A stretch of DNA of 64,000 bases from Unio delphinus (GCA_029339505.1 JAQISU010000003.1:21849001-21913000), one strand, 5' to 3'. Numbered from the stretch's first letter, positions 44,634 to 58,407 are shown. The notes: generated by a model not told the origin, from the sequence alone. Numbers and translations: made by a program.

Positions 44634-44728
<95 letters not shown>
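44634..44728 (+). repeat. (TA)n-(TG)n microsatellite, junction of the deletion in copy 2
   Basis: Left flank matches the sequence before 38965, right flank matches the sequence after 40578. Confidence 0.95.
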
Positions 44729-44730
<2 letters not shown>

Positions 44731-45075
44731 ATGATTCTACTGTGCACGATGTATATATTGACAGGGTACGCACATAACTAAGTCAATGTTCAGAGACACA
44801 TAAACCAGATTTAGGAAGATATGTATCCAAAGCTAAGAAAACAACTTTAGCCTCGACTAGTTGCCAAATTTGTCTCACTCATAACTTTAATCATTTGCTT
44901 AGTGCAGTATGTCTACGCATGAAATGTGCACTAATGTTTTTGTAGATGCAACTAGCTATTATGTATGGCCTATCATTCATTGCGGTAATCAAAAGCGCTG
45001 TCTCGCCAATAAATGAAACAACTTATGTTTGCCTCTGTCGACCTAATGTTTGCATAATTGAGGAAATAGGCTTAC

Positions 45076-45642
45076 GTGTAAATATTTGGGCAAAGACGAT
45101 ATTACTGAAGGCTTCCAATTCATCTACGCTTGCAAACTGAAACGTATTCTGTCTTGTTGGTCTACTTGCCATCGCTTCTATTTCTCTTGCATTTGTCAAT
45201 CCAATTCCAATCGCAAAAATTCCCACACCAGCAAATCGGAGTGCTTCGGCCTCCTGAATTGTTCTATAACTGTCTCTATCGGAAGTTCCGGTTGTGATCA
45301 TAAGAACGATATTGGGAACTTGTGGACGATCACCGTTACCTTCTGTAAATACTTGACGCCGAAGCAGATCGAAAGCATCAGCGGTGTTTCTCTCGCCATA
45401 ATTGAATGTAGCATCTCTTATAGCGGTGATGATGTCTGCCTTTCTGGAGTACTTATTCAGGTAAAACTTCACATCAGGATAGTTAGTGTATGGTACAAAG
45501 GCAAACCGAACCTCTCCAGATTCTACACTTGAAGATTCGACAAAATGGACAAGGAAGGATCTGATTTTATTGTACAATTCGACATCATTACTTTTTGAAG
45601 TATCCAAGAGAAAAACAATATCCGCTGGATTTGATCCTATTC
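45076..45642 (-). CDS. VWA-domain exon, duplication copy 2
   Basis: 567 bp with the same splice sites and phase as copy 1 and one residue difference. MIDAS state is the same: DTSKS and NTADAF present, ITTG instead of ITDG. The near-identity of exons and introns indicates a very recent duplication or an uncollapsed second haplotype in the assembly. Confidence 0.93.
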
Positions 45643-46984
45643 CTGAAAGAGATGTATCTGTTATATAATACGACTGTTCTGATTAAATTGGTATTTGTAA
45701 TAAAGTACATTGAGCTCCGAAAGAGAACAAATTTTAAAAAGTATTTTCAGTTTCGTATGAAAACTGCGAAGAATCACGCCTGCCAGTATATACATTATGA
45801 GACCTTCATACTCAAAATAAAGAAAATACATTTAAATGTAAATTCCACTAGTTTATAGTATAATGCATGCTTTTTGTATCATATATTTCGAATCTACTTA
45901 TATAGTGAAACATGTCCTTACTGTTTCCTTATATATAGACCATCAGGTCTCAGGTGGAGTCCTGTAAACACGGCCATGTGTTGCTAACCAAAACAATGAC
46001 TTTTACTTTGCTGTCTAAACCGAACACTCGTGCAAACGGAGTGTTTTTTTATTATTTAGTTTTGTTTTTATCCAATAGAAGAGAGGGGCTCTAGAATGGC
46101 ATTGTTTCGGTACAGACATGCCATACGAACTGATGTGTAAACATGACTTATCTTGTTTCCATTAGCCAAACTCAAGTCAATATGTCAATGTAACTTTAAA
46201 TCGCCTAATCTCTCCGTTGTTATTTAGTGAGTTTGAAAGAAGTCACACTATTTCTTCGTGGTTAGTCGTTGGATACAATTCCCGAGGTAAACAGGCATTT
46301 TCATAGCTCATTCCCAATATATGTTTATCACATGTGACCTATTCAATAATTTATATCAATGTTTATTGCATAGTTGGGGGATCACAATATCGGTACGATC
46401 GTCGTAAGTACTGTTTATGGTTTCAAAAATAAATTTAAATTGTCACATATTGTTCATTTTCGTTAGATAAATGGTTTTTATGTTATAGTACGTATATAAA
46501 GCAAGCACTAAAATATAATAATAATATTGAGTTATTAGATCATTATGCGGAAATATTAAATCCTTATGCGGATATATCAAATTCGAATGCGCAAACATCC
46601 TTATTTGCGAAAGAGGAACAGATAGTCGCAATATAAATACAGATTTTCATTAAATATCCAGCCATGTTTGCGGTGGAAATATTAACAGGAATGCAGTCCT
46701 TAGATTCTGCTAATTATTCCACGTATAGATAATGGAGTAAAATTATATTTTATATAATACGGTATGTTGGTTCCAATGTTTCAGGAAGAACAAGCGTTCA
46801 TTTCCTACAAATACATGACAAAACATTATTTCAATTTAGAAGACTTCGTAAGTCTTCGCATAAACGTTCCCTGTCAGTTATTGATTTGATGCTGTCTATG
46901 TTTGAAAAACCCTTTTTAAAGAGAATTTATAAATTATTTACGGTCAATTTTGGAGAAGTAAATTATAATAGTTTTTACAGCAAT

Positions 46985-47060
46985 ACAACTACTCCTAGTG
47001 TTACTACTGTTACTACTACTAATACAACTACTACTACTACTGCTACAACTACTACTACTA
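46985..47060 (+). repeat. Short trinucleotide array at the copy 2/copy 3 junction
   Basis: ACT units that end abruptly in ACACGATGTATATATTGACA, sequence that in copies 1 and 2 follows the (TG)n tract. Confidence 0.9.
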
Positions 47061-47369
47061 CACGATGTATATATTGACAGGGTACGCACATAACTAAGTC
47101 AATGTTCAGAGACACATAAACCAGATTTAGGAAGATATGTATCAACAGCTAAGAAAACAACTTTAGCCTCGACTAGTTGCCAAATTTGTCTCACTCATAA
47201 CTTTAATCATTTTGCTTAGTGCTGTATGTCTACGCTAGAAATGTGCACTAATGCTTTTGTAGATGCAACTAGCCATTATGTATCAAAAGCGCTATCTCGC
47301 CAATAAATGAAACAACTCAAGTTTGCCTCTGTCGACCTAATATTTGCATAATTGAGGAAATAGGCTTAC

Positions 47370-47936
47370 GTGTAAATATTTGGGCAAAGACGATATTAAT
47401 GAAGGCTTCCAATTCATCTACGCTCGCCAGCAGAAACGTATTCTGTCTTGTTGGTCTACTTGCCATCGCTTCTATTTCTCTTGCATTTGTCAATCCAATT
47501 CCAATCGCAAAAATTCCCACACCAGCAAATCGGAGTGCTTCGGCCTCCTGAATTGTTCTATAACTGTTTCTATCAGATGTTCCGGTTGTGATCATAAGAA
47601 CGATATTGGGAACTTGTGGACGATCACCGTTTCCTTCTGTAAATACTTGACGCCGAAGCAGATCGAAAGCATCAGCGGTGTTTCTCTCGCCATAATTGAA
47701 TGTAGCATCTCTTATAGCGGTGATGATGTCTGCCTTTCTGGAGTACTTATTCAGGTAAAACTTCACATCAGGATAGTTAGTGTATGGTACAAAGGCAAAC
47801 CGAACCTCTCCAGATTCTACACTTGAAGATTCGACAAAATGGACAAGGAAGGATCTGATTTTATTGTACAATTCGACATCATTACTTGTTGATGTATCCA
47901 AGAGAAAAACGATATCCGCTGGATTTGATCCTATTC
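47370..47936 (-). CDS. VWA-domain exon, duplication copy 3
   Basis: 567 bp, acceptor and donor as in copies 1 and 2, phase 1-1. Four residue differences from copy 1 inside the exon, including DTSTSND for DTSKSND and SDRNSYR for SDRDSYR. No stop. It is the most diverged of the three, so copies 1 and 2 share the more recent ancestor. The third MIDAS residue is again Thr (ITTG). Confidence 0.93.
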
Positions 47937-49282
47937 CTGAAAGAGATGTATCTGTTATATAATACGACTGTTCTGATTAAATTGGTATTTGTAATAAAGT
48001 ACATTGAGCTCCGAAAGAGAACAAATTTTAAAAAGTATTTTCAGTTTCGTATGAAAACTGCGAAGAATCATGCCTGCCAGTATATACTTTATGAGACCTT
48101 CATACTCAAAATAAAGAAAATACATTTAAATGTAAATTCCACTAGTTTATAGTATAATGCATGCTTTTTGTATCATATATTTCGAATCTACTTATATAGT
48201 GAAACATGTCCTTACTGTTTCCTTATATATAGACCATCAGGTCTCAGGTGGAGTCCTGTAAACACGGCCATGTGTTGCTAACCAAAACAATGACTTTTAC
48301 TTTGCTGTCTAAACCGAACACTCGTGCAAATGGAGTGTTTTTTTATTATTTAGTTTTGTTTTTATCCAATAGAAGAGAGGGGCTCTAGAATGGCATTGTT
48401 TCGGTACAGACATGCCATACGAACTGATGTGTAAACATGACTTATCTTGTTTCCATTAGCCAAACTCAAGTCAATATGTCAATGTAACTTTAAATCGCCT
48501 AATCTCTCCGTTGTTATTTAGTGAGTTTGAAAGAAGTCACACTATTTCTCCGTGGTTAGTCGTTGGATACAATTCCTGAGGTAAACAGGCATTTTCATAG
48601 CTCATTCCCAACATATGTTTATCACATGTGACCTATTCAATAATTTATATCAATGTTTATTGCATAGTTGGGGGATCACAATATCGGTACGATCGTCGTA
48701 AGTACTGTTTATGGTTTCAAAAATGAAATTTAAATTGTCACATATTGTTCATTTTCGTTAGATAAATGGTTTTTATGTTATAGTACGTATATAAAGCAAA
48801 CACTAAAATATAATAATAATATTGAGTTATTAGATCATTATGCGGAAATATTAAATCCTTATGCGGATATATCAAATTCGAATGCGCAAACATCCTTATT
48901 TGCGAAAGAGGAGCAGATAGTCGCAATATAAATACAGATTTTCATTAAATATCCAGCCATGTTTGCGGTGGAAATATTAACAGGAATGCAGTCCTTAGAT
49001 TCTGCTAATTATTCCACGTATAGATAATGGAGTAAAATTATATTTTATATAATACGGTATGTTGGTTCCAATGTTTCAGGAAGAACAAGCGTTTATTTCC
49101 TACAAATACATGACAAAACATTATTTCAATTTAGAAGACTTCGTAAGTCTTCGCATAAACGTTCCCTGTCAGTTATTGATTTGATGCTGTCTATGTTTGA
49201 AAAACCCTTTTTAAAGAGAATTTATAAATTATTTACGGTCAATTTTGGAGAAGTAAATTATAATAGTTTTTACAGCAATACA

Positions 49283-49510
49283 ACTACTAGTGTTACTACT
49301 GTTACTACTACTAATACAACTACTACTACTACTACTACTACTGCTGCTGCAATTACTGCTAATACTACTACTACTGCTAATACTACTACTGCTAATACTA
49401 CTACTACTACTACTGCTACTACTGCTAATACTACTACTACTAATAATAATAATAATGCTAATACTACTACTACTACAACTACTACTACTGCAGCTACTAC
49501 TACTACTACA

Positions 49511-49544
<34 letters not shown>

Positions 49545-49624
49545 ATAATAATAATAATAATAATAATAATGCTAATACTACTACTACTACAACTACTACT
49601 ACTGCAGCTACTACTACTACTACA

Positions 49625-49685
<61 letters not shown>

Positions 49686-49775
49686 TTGCTAATACTACTA
49701 CTACAACTACTACTACAGCTACTACTACTACTACTACTACTGCTACTACTAATAATAATAATACTATTGCTACTA

Positions 49776-49814
<39 letters not shown>

Positions 49815-49850
49815 ATACTAATAATAATAATAATACAACTAATAGTAATA
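49283..49850 (+). repeat. Trinucleotide array (ACT/AAT/GCT), copy 3
   Basis: About 570 bp, longer than copy 1 by internal block duplications of the GCTAATACTACT ... AATAAT segment. Confidence 0.95.
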
Positions 49851-49926
49851 ACGACAATGGTATTCGGTGCACAATATTTCCTCAAGAACAAACATTTAAT
49901 AAACTAAAACTGTAAGCGCGGTTTTA

Positions 49927-50100
49927 ATGGATATGAAGAATATCATGTCATTTTCACAAGGGTGACTGCTAATAACGGGTTTGCATGGATATAAAGAATA
50001 GCATGTCATTTTCACAAGGGTGACTGCTAATAACGGGTTTGCATGGATATAAAGAATAGCATGTCATTTTCACAAGGGTGACTGCTAATAACGGGTTTGC
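49927..50100 (+). repeat. 58-bp tandem repeat, 3 copies
   Basis: Same unit as 43327-43602, starting at 49927, 49985 and 50043. Marks the right edge of the duplicated block. Confidence 0.95.
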
Positions 50101-50418
50101 CTATGCTATTAAAACAGTTTGCGTTATTGTTTAACTTTTATTCAACTAAATGAATCTTAATGAATAAAATCTAACTGTCAGGCACAATTATTATAAATAA
50201 AATTATATGTAAAAGAAAGCATCAAAACAAAAACATGTGCAGAGGCTCTGATACATTACATTGTATTGTCTTTGGATTCTTGAGCACATTGAATCCTCCA
50301 TTTTAGCAGGAGTATGGTGATATTGTTGTTTAAACCTTTAGAAATTACTTTTACAATAGAACTAGATAACCAATCACTGATGTTTTTATTCCGTTTATTA
50401 TTATCTTTTCTTACTTAC

Positions 50419-50457
50419 CTTGATATAAATCTATGGTGGCATCTGAGCGGTCTGTGT
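50419..50457 (-). CDS. Linker exon of the VWA gene
   Basis: 39 bp, acceptor CGTATTGCAG, donor CAAG|GTAAGTAAG, phase 1-1. Encodes a short polar spacer (TDRSDATIDLYQ) between the VWA exon at 53802 and that at 47936, in frame on both sides. The strong donor supports it. Confidence 0.65.
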
Positions 50458-51213
50458 CTGCAATACGATCCAAAGAGCGTCAAAAGAATGTAAATTACAC
50501 GATCATTCGATTTTCATGCAAATGCAACCGCACTATACTAATGGTGGCCGGGATGTCTGATTACATTTAGAACATTTTTTCGTTACATGACAGCTGCCTA
50601 CAGGCACTTGCATTATTTTGTTTCGATCGATAATGATATAATTTCCACAAATGCGGACTTAGACAACATCTTTTCACTCATAAAGAATGATTAAATATTA
50701 TAAATATAAATATATTTATATTTTAATAAAGAACGGATAATCTTCTTTTGCATCATTATTCTACAAATTGATAGTGGTGTTGGAAAATAATAATAAATTT
50801 ACTTTACATTTCAAAATGCTCTGAGAAATATAAAATTATACAATATATTCTATTTAGTCAACGGAAAGATTATTATTTGTATAAGAAAAATTATACTCTT
50901 AATGTTTCACATGCCTTGGAGAAAGTAGTTGAGCAAAACAACCCAACTATGTTAGTTTATGTTAAAGAATATATGTGCGTAGTGCGTCAGTTGCATCAAT
51001 ACACATACTGTAGGTATGAATTTTCCGTGCGAATAACATGCTTCTTAAACAAAACCCCGTTCCGGACAGTGAAAGCTACCGACAGCTTGACTAATACTTT
51101 CGTGTTGTACCAGTGTTCGTTTCGATTCATTTTTGCATACGGACAACTGCAGGATGTGAAACGCATTGATCTTAACAGCTACTAAAATGTCTCCTGTATT
51201 ATACAGTAAACAA

Positions 51214-51275
51214 TGGAAATTGCCTGCAAATTAGCATAGAAAATGCCGTTATTAATATTGACTACGGTATAAACT
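51214..51275 (+). repeat. 62-bp exact direct repeat, first copy
   Basis: Identical to 51676-51737, 462 bp away. The two copies bracket 400 bp of unrelated sequence. Confidence 0.9.
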
Positions 51276-51675
51276 TTCAATCAATCATACACAGTGTCAA
51301 CAAAATAACAGAAAAAGACACACTAATGAAAGCTTCTGCATCTTGAAAACAACGGTACAGTTTCAAGCGATGATGAATGGTGGTGCACAAAATAGGCAAC
51401 ATTAACTGCTGGAGACTAAAGGAAAGTTTGAATTGAAAAGAAAGATTGACATAATATACTTTACATTGAGCTGCACAGTAAATTACATTGGATAATCTCC
51501 TGGATTGCGTTGCATAATAAAACGTACACATGCAAACACATCTAGCTCAAAAAAGGATATCCTTTTCCAAGATAAATATATGATTTCTCATTGACCAGTG
51601 ATGGAGGTTTACTAAGAACACCCTACATTAATTGTATGCTAATTGTTTTCAAAATTGAAAATCCGTTTTAAACAT

Positions 51676-51737
51676 TGGAAATTGCCTGCAAATTAGCATA
51701 GAAAATGCCGTTATTAATATTGACTACGGTATAAACT
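51676..51737 (+). repeat. 62-bp exact direct repeat, second copy
   Basis: See 51214-51275. Confidence 0.9.
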
Positions 51738-52020
51738 ATTGAACTTTTAAATTGGTTAGATGGATCAGTGTATCCCTGTTATTATTTTGATACTCGGTTA
51801 CTTGTGATGATGAAAATTTCCAAAAGCTGACCACAAGGGAAGAAAACATTAAAAATATCTGATTGTTGCATTCTAAACAAAGCCGGGTGAGAAGCACGCT
51901 ATTTGCACGGGTAATTCAATAATGCATTATGTTATTTCAGTACAGGACTACTGTTTTACTCCTTTAAAAACTATTACAGTGCTAGTTATGACTACATTAA
52001 CTGTGTCATGACAGAAATAG

Positions 52021-52310
52021 AACTAGTTATGTCTTGCAAAAATGAGAAGAAATTAGTTATGTAACAGTTAACCGTTTCAAAATAGAAATATAACTAGTTA
52101 TGTAACAGTTAACCGTTTCAAAATAGAAATATAACTAGTTATGTAACAGTTAACCGTTTCATAATAGAAATATAACTAGTTATGGAACAGTTAACCGTTT
52201 CAAAATAGAAATATAACTAGTTATGTAACAGTTAACAGTTTCATAATAAAAATATATCTAGTTATGAAAATGTTAAGTAATTCGCAACTGAAATGAAACT
52301 AGTTATGCAA
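52021..52310 (+). repeat. 41-bp tandem repeat
   Basis: Units start AACTAGTTATGTAACAGTTA and contain CCGTTTCAAAATAGAAATAT; copies begin at 52092, 52133 and 52174 with more diverged ones on both sides. Confidence 0.9.
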
Positions 52311-53371
52311 ACGAAAACCTCGTCATAATGGAAAATAGAAAATATAGTTGCAACTATGAATATTAGTACTTGGAACGTGTCGTGTCTTTGAGAAGCTGTA
52401 TATGTTACTAAATCAATGGCTTTATGCAGAACATGTAATAGTGGATATCATTTTCTTACCTATTTTATTTTGACAAAGACTTCATCGTGAACCATTGTTT
52501 AGGATAATCTTCTACATTTGTTTCCAGGAAATATGAATGTATACCAACACAAATTTTGCTGATACAAATTTAACCTTTCATACCAATAGAACCTTGAATT
52601 AAATCAAAGGTTATATAGAGAACTCTGAATTTAATTTACAAAACTATTTATTATTTTAAGCTTTTAACCAGACCTGGCAAATATATATATATTTTATTTA
52701 TTTTTTTATTATTGATAAGAACGGGATTTGTATATTTTACCAGTATATGCAAAATAAACAAAAATAGGGTTTTGTCCTTGTTTGATTTCTGGCTGGCCGC
52801 TTAACCAATTGACCGAGCAGATAATGGGCATGCTTTCCCATTGCCGTTGGGGAAATAAATTTTCTAAAATTGAAGGTTAAACGAATACTGCAATACAAGT
52901 AAATTTATGATTGGAGCCATCTTGCAGTTGTCATTTTGTTTGGTATGAAGATGTTCTACGAGTCATAAGAGACTTCTTTATATTCACAGTGTAATTGTGT
53001 CTAAAAGTATTTTAAAAAAATAAATGTCATTGAAAACAGATGGCTTGTAAACTCCGAATATTCATAACAATGATAAACTGCATTTCAAAACAATTAAGAA
53101 TAGTCGACTTTTCTTTCAGGTTTAAAGTGGGATTTATTCACAATGTAAGGAAATAATGTAGAGTATACCAACACATGTCACAGCTTCCTCTTGTTAGTTA
53201 TAAGCCTGCATATATTATAACTGAATACTTAATAATTAATTTACTTCCTGGACATCACGTAAAGTTCAGAAATTAGGACGTTTAGTATTATGCTAAAATT
53301 TCTTCTAATCAACCAACGTTAAAAAGTGGCTTTTGGTGTTTGGTGTCAAGAATAAAGTCGATGTCTGCATC

Positions 53372-53374
<3 letters not shown>

Positions 53375-53441
<67 letters not shown>
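53375..53441 (+). repeat. (TA)n microsatellite
   Basis: About 33 TA units, 360 bp from a VWA exon. Confidence 0.95.
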
Positions 53442-53446
<5 letters not shown>

Positions 53447-53801
53447 AAAACATAGCACGATGAGTAATCCGTTATTCCTAAATGCTGCTACCAAACTTGT
53501 TCTACAAAATGATCCTAAAATGCAGGTGGCACATGACTTGACACACGACATATGACAATAAACACAAGACATGCACAGGACAAAGAATATATCACACGAT
53601 TAAATATAGACGGTTGTAATTTAATCAGCATTAACGCAAAGGAATAATGTCAATTTTGATTTATAGAGTAAAGCCCCTCATTTTATAGCAAAGCAAGAAA
53701 GCGCAAACAACCTACGAAAGTGTTATTGTGATCATTCGGATAAACATTAAACGTTAGAACTGATGTTAGAAAATATCAGCGGATGTTAAATGTGTTCCTA
53801 C

Positions 53802-54374
53802 CAGGCGCGTCTTTGCAATCCATCGTGAGCAATAATTTAGCTATTTCATCAAGCTTATCAAATTCATCCACGCTGTATTTATACTTCTCTACTGGCTGGG
53901 ATACAATTTGATCCAGTTCCGAAGTGTCCGTTAAAGCTATACCAACACCGACTATCGTAATTCCAGCAGCCCTTGCCTCCTCTGCATCGGTGACCGTGCG
54001 TTGCCCGTTTATATTTGAAATGCCATCAGTGATGAGAATAGCAACATTTGGCACGTGCGGTCTATCACGACTCGTGATAAATACTTTCGTACGCATAGCA
54101 GCTAGTGCGTCAGCAGTACTGGTACTCCCATAGTCATAACTAATTGCTCGAATTTTATCAATAAACTCTGCTTTGTTAGATATTTCACCAAGGTTGTACT
54201 GTATTTTGGTGTTCGTGCTAAAAGTCAGTATAGCAACTCTCGTAGCGCCGCTATCTATATCCAGTTCGCTGACGATATTTTGCACAAATTGTAGCATGCG
54301 CCTAAAATTGGGCTCTGTAACGCTGGTTGAAGCATCCAGTATGAAAGCAATGTCAAGTGAATCTGTTACACAGA
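53802..54374 (-). CDS. VWA-domain exon with complete MIDAS
   Basis: 573 bp, acceptor CCTTTTTTTGCAG, donor CCTG|GTAGG, phase 1-1. The first VWA module after the signal-peptide exon. All metal-site elements are present: SLDIAFILDASTS (DxSxS), TSTADALAAM (Thr) and NVAILITDGISN (Asp). GITIVGVGIALTDTSELDQI forms the late strand and helix. A Cys near each end (CVTDS; MDCKDAP) could form the disulfide common in extracellular VWA domains. The only open VWA exon here with a complete metal site, so the best candidate for a metal-dependent ligand-binding module. Confidence 0.95.
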
Positions 54375-55622
54375 CTGCAAAAAAGGAATAGCAGTTATGA
54401 CCCTTCAACATGCATATTGCGCTGCTACATCAATGTTGTGTCCAGGCGTATTGGAATAATAGTTGATAAACTCTGTGAGAAAGTGCATGTTCTCGAGTCC
54501 TAAGGTGGGGTTAAACTTTTAACACACCCAGATATTAGAAAAAGATATTTAAGAAATTACATACTACAATTAATGTTTTGTACAAACTGCAATATCAGTT
54601 GTTCTTTTTATAATCAGTAGAATAAAGGTTGCACAGATTTACATAAACTTGATTATATTATGTCTTACGTATCGTGTAGGTCGCATGGGAACTTCCTTTG
54701 TTTTTGATCAATTGATTGTGAGTTTGTATTTCCGTTTCCCATACAGAATAATATATTGCGATTTTGTTTTTGTTACGAGCTAAACGAGAGATTCATAACT
54801 TTTAATAGTGTGTCAGCTACTTACACCGTCACTAATAAACCTCAAATGTACATGAGAAATGCAGTTACAACTAAAGAATACGGGGGTTTATAACTAAACC
54901 TTAACCTTTTTTGCAGTTACAATTGGATTCTTCTAAGTTACAAAATGCACCATGGGGAATCAGACATCTAAGACCGAGTATCACCTCTCGACATTTCTCC
55001 AGGTTTATGCTGCACACGCACTTGGTATATGTTTAGCGTTAATGTTCCTAATTCCGAGACACCCTGCACATGCATTGCAAATAGTTAAAATAATATGTAC
55101 AGAGCCACCTGAAGGTCTACATCAGAATGTGATCAATTCTCCTTGTAATGGACCTAAAATTAGCTATAGTTTAAAGACAAGCAGATCACGTGCTCATGAT
55201 GATGATAAAACTAAAGGAAGGCAAGCTTTAAATTGACAATCCTTGTACGTGGAACATCTTCAAATTAAGCCAGACAACGCATGTACGTAGAAGATCTTCA
55301 AATTAAGCTTGACAATGCTTGTACGTGGAAGAAATACTAGTACATTTTATTGGCGACACAAGAAAAGGTCCAAGCAAAGGAAAAGTGTAATTAACTTGGA
55401 AAGTTTAAAGTTGATTAACAACGGCGACTATGTGTTACATTATTGCGGGATTCGCTCGCTTGAACAACGAGTGAGGAAGATATCGTTTGGCACATTTAGG
55501 ACATATACAGAGACTGGTTTTTACTTGAATAAAGCAGAAAGCATTTCTTACTAATTACAGATCGAAATAGATAGAGTACGTTCCCATTGTTAAGTCAGGC
55601 TAGGTGTGAAAGGGTTTGGCAC

Positions 55623-55704
55623 CAGTGTAGAACCCGTGCACAAGAATGGCGAATGACGTGTTTGCAGCGGCAATGACAAAAACAAACATTCGAAGCAGTG
55701 CCAT
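55623..55704 (-). CDS. Candidate alternative signal-peptide exon
   Basis: ATG at 55704 follows an acceptor-like TTTATTTTAG and encodes MALLRMFVFVIAAANTSFA, a typical secretion signal. A weak donor ACTG|GTGCCA at 55623 would end it in phase 1, as needed to join the VWA exon at 54374. It lies between the stronger signal exon at 57793 and that VWA exon. Could be an alternative first exon or a relic. Confidence 0.35.
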
Positions 55705-55744
55705 TAAAGACTAAAATAAAAAAAATACATGATATATAGCATAC

Positions 55745-55885
55745 ACAGGAAACGTAGACATTATAGTAGAAACACCTAACTTAGTTATCATATCATCGTA
55801 GAAATATATAGTAGAAACACCTAACTTACTTATATCATCGTAGAAATATATAGTAGAAACACCTAACTTAGTTATCATATCATCG
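55745..55885 (+). repeat. Tandem repeat, 3 copies of about 40-45 bp
   Basis: Unit TAGTAGAAACACCTAACTTA followed by TTATCATATCATCGTAGAAA, with small deletions between copies. Confidence 0.85.
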
Positions 55886-57792
55886 TATCATATCAGAGAA
55901 AGTGTTTGTTATGACATGTCTACTGATATACAGTTGATGGAATTTATAATTTACATGAAAATCAAAGGAGAAAGAAAAAGAAAAATATACACGTTATTCA
56001 ATGGTCCCTCTTTAAAAAGAGAATATACGAAATATATTGAAATCTGCTGGGCGGACAGTCGTATTATGAAACTCTGAGCGTAAAGGATAATGCTTCAGAA
56101 TCAGTTTAAAATTATTATACATTTCACTTCAAGAAACTTGTCCTCAAAGTAAAAATGTAAAGGGTTCATAATGTCTCTTGTAAAAATTCACTTATTTATT
56201 GTGCGATAGGGTTTTTAGTATTTCGCACTGTCGGCATGATAGGAGATTTTGCCATTGTGCAGGATGATCTTTCTCCTTTTGTGGTCTTTGTTATTCTTGA
56301 TGATGATTTTGTGGGTTTAATTTTCAGCACAAAATATGCTACACATGGCGGCCAATATTTCTGGTGGACGAAGAAATGGGGAAAACCAGGTAAGACCCAA
56401 AGAAAAAAGGGAAACTAATGGCACGCTTTCTCACATACCCATATTAGCAGATCTCGAGACTCAAACCAACGCAGACGGAAGTGAGATGGATGTAATCAGT
56501 ACGAACAAGCGCTTAAAATTCGACCACTTTGGGCTACAATTTTGTGGCAGAGACGGATGTGAGATGGGGAAGAACGTTTTTACCACTGTGTGCGTATATA
56601 TCCATCTTTCTCTAAGTTGTGTCTTTCACCATAGTATTGAGGAATGTATATAATACTTATATCGAGATTTTACGTATGAACTTCTAAGAACATTAGCAGA
56701 ATTTGTTTATAATGTATGTAATCGGAGTACCGTGATTTATATTAATGGTGGCTGAAGTCAAGTTTCATTAAATGTTATACATATTCGTTATTTTCATAGT
56801 CGTTGAATACATGTTAAAACCCTATTTATTTTTGTCAGCTTATTCCGACATAGTGTATACTTTCCGTCATCCCCAACTTCCAGCATTAGCGTCAACTAAA
56901 TGTAATACATCACCGTATCACCCTTTTCTGTCAGAGCTCCATACCAGAATTACGAAAGCAGGCAAACCTGACTATATTGCTTAGGTAGCATGATATACAA
57001 ATTATACACGAATAATCAAGTAGCTTCGTATATATGTAAAAGTCCAGCATATATAAGTACATGCTTCACGACATCAGTACCTCTGTGGATTAATTCGGAT
57101 GGACTGTAAAAGAATTCTGTCTCGTCCCCCTACAAGCATATGTCGACAAAAATGACAAATGTGCCTCAGTGCGAGTACTAACCCACGCAGATGAAAAATA
57201 AATTTGTTGTTTTTATTTAATTTTACTTTTTTCTTCCTGTTGATCTTTACTTTCGGGTGGGTTGGGGGATTACTCATGTGGGTTGGGGATGAGAAGGTGG
57301 GAGGGTAAGAACTGTACATAGTGTACAGTGAGTGAACATAGAACACAAACTGCACACTAATATTCAAACTGATATATCGCATAAACGGAGAAAAAAAACA
57401 AAGGAAGATAGACAACGGTAAATACATTCAAACATAAGTGCAATGTTCAAATGTGATACTTTTATTAACTGGAACAAAATCATATTCTGATATATATATT
57501 CTAAAAAGTTTGCTGCAAATTGGAAACACGGTAATGAAATTTTAATAAAAGATATTTAAAATCTTCTCGTTTTCTAATTTGTATGTAGCTCATTTTTAAT
57601 TTAAACCGATCTTGACCCATTATCGTAACAAATGGACTCATAGAATAGACAAATTAAAATACTTCAGAAACTAAGAAGAACAAATTAATGAAAGTTCCAT
57701 AATTCGCAATAAAGTAAGGAACTTTTGTTTTCTTTAAAACATTTCTAAGTGGGTTTTTTATTGCTTACAAAAAAGAAATAACAATGAATTAC

Positions 57793-57847
57793 CTTGACAG
57801 TTTCCATAATTCCACAAAATGGCAAGTAGTGCTAGAAGTGACCACAT
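57793..57847 (-). CDS. Signal-peptide exon, 5' end of the VWA gene
   Basis: ATG at 57847-57845 encodes MWSLLALLAILWNYGNCQ, a short n-region, a hydrophobic core and a polar end, as in a cleaved secretion signal. The exon ends CAAG|GTAATT in phase 1, exactly matching the phase of the VWA exon at 54374. An acceptor-like TATATTTTTAG lies 36 bp upstream of the ATG, so an untranslated first exon may lie further right. The protein is therefore predicted to be secreted. Confidence 0.75.
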
Positions 57848-58050
57848 CCTGATAAATGGTCTTCGTCAATCTTGCTCCTAAAAATATAAGCATGCAAAAT
57901 CTGTTTTACTTTGTAATTGAAGCAATAGCAATTTATGTATACAATGCTTTCTTCACTAATAATGTACTAACTTAGGCAAACACAACATTCCACGCTATTT
58001 GATTAACAGCACTATTCACTTAGAGATTGTTGATATTACATCAGTAGGAC

Positions 58051-58052
<2 letters not shown>

Positions 58053-58117
<65 letters not shown>
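58053..58117 (+). repeat. (CT)n microsatellite
   Basis: About 32 CT units, 200 bp upstream of the signal-peptide start codon; promoter-proximal in position. Confidence 0.95.
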
Positions 58118-58120
<3 letters not shown>

Positions 58121-58407
58121 TCCAACGAAGTTATTAATCTAAGGGAATTAACTGATGTCATACTCCATTAACTGCTAAACGCGTTAGTCGAACGTTTCCA
58201 GATTTAAAATGGAACGGCTGATGGGGATGTGTGTACCTTATCATCATTTTTTCTATCCAGAAAACAGAGAATATTGAACAGTTTGGAGTATATCATATCA
58301 ATATCAAGTATCTAAGTTAATTTAGCCTTTGGATGACTTTCGTACATATGTAAAACATAATAGTGTCGTATATCATCGACGGCTTAACCAATTCCGATTG
58401 ACATATA

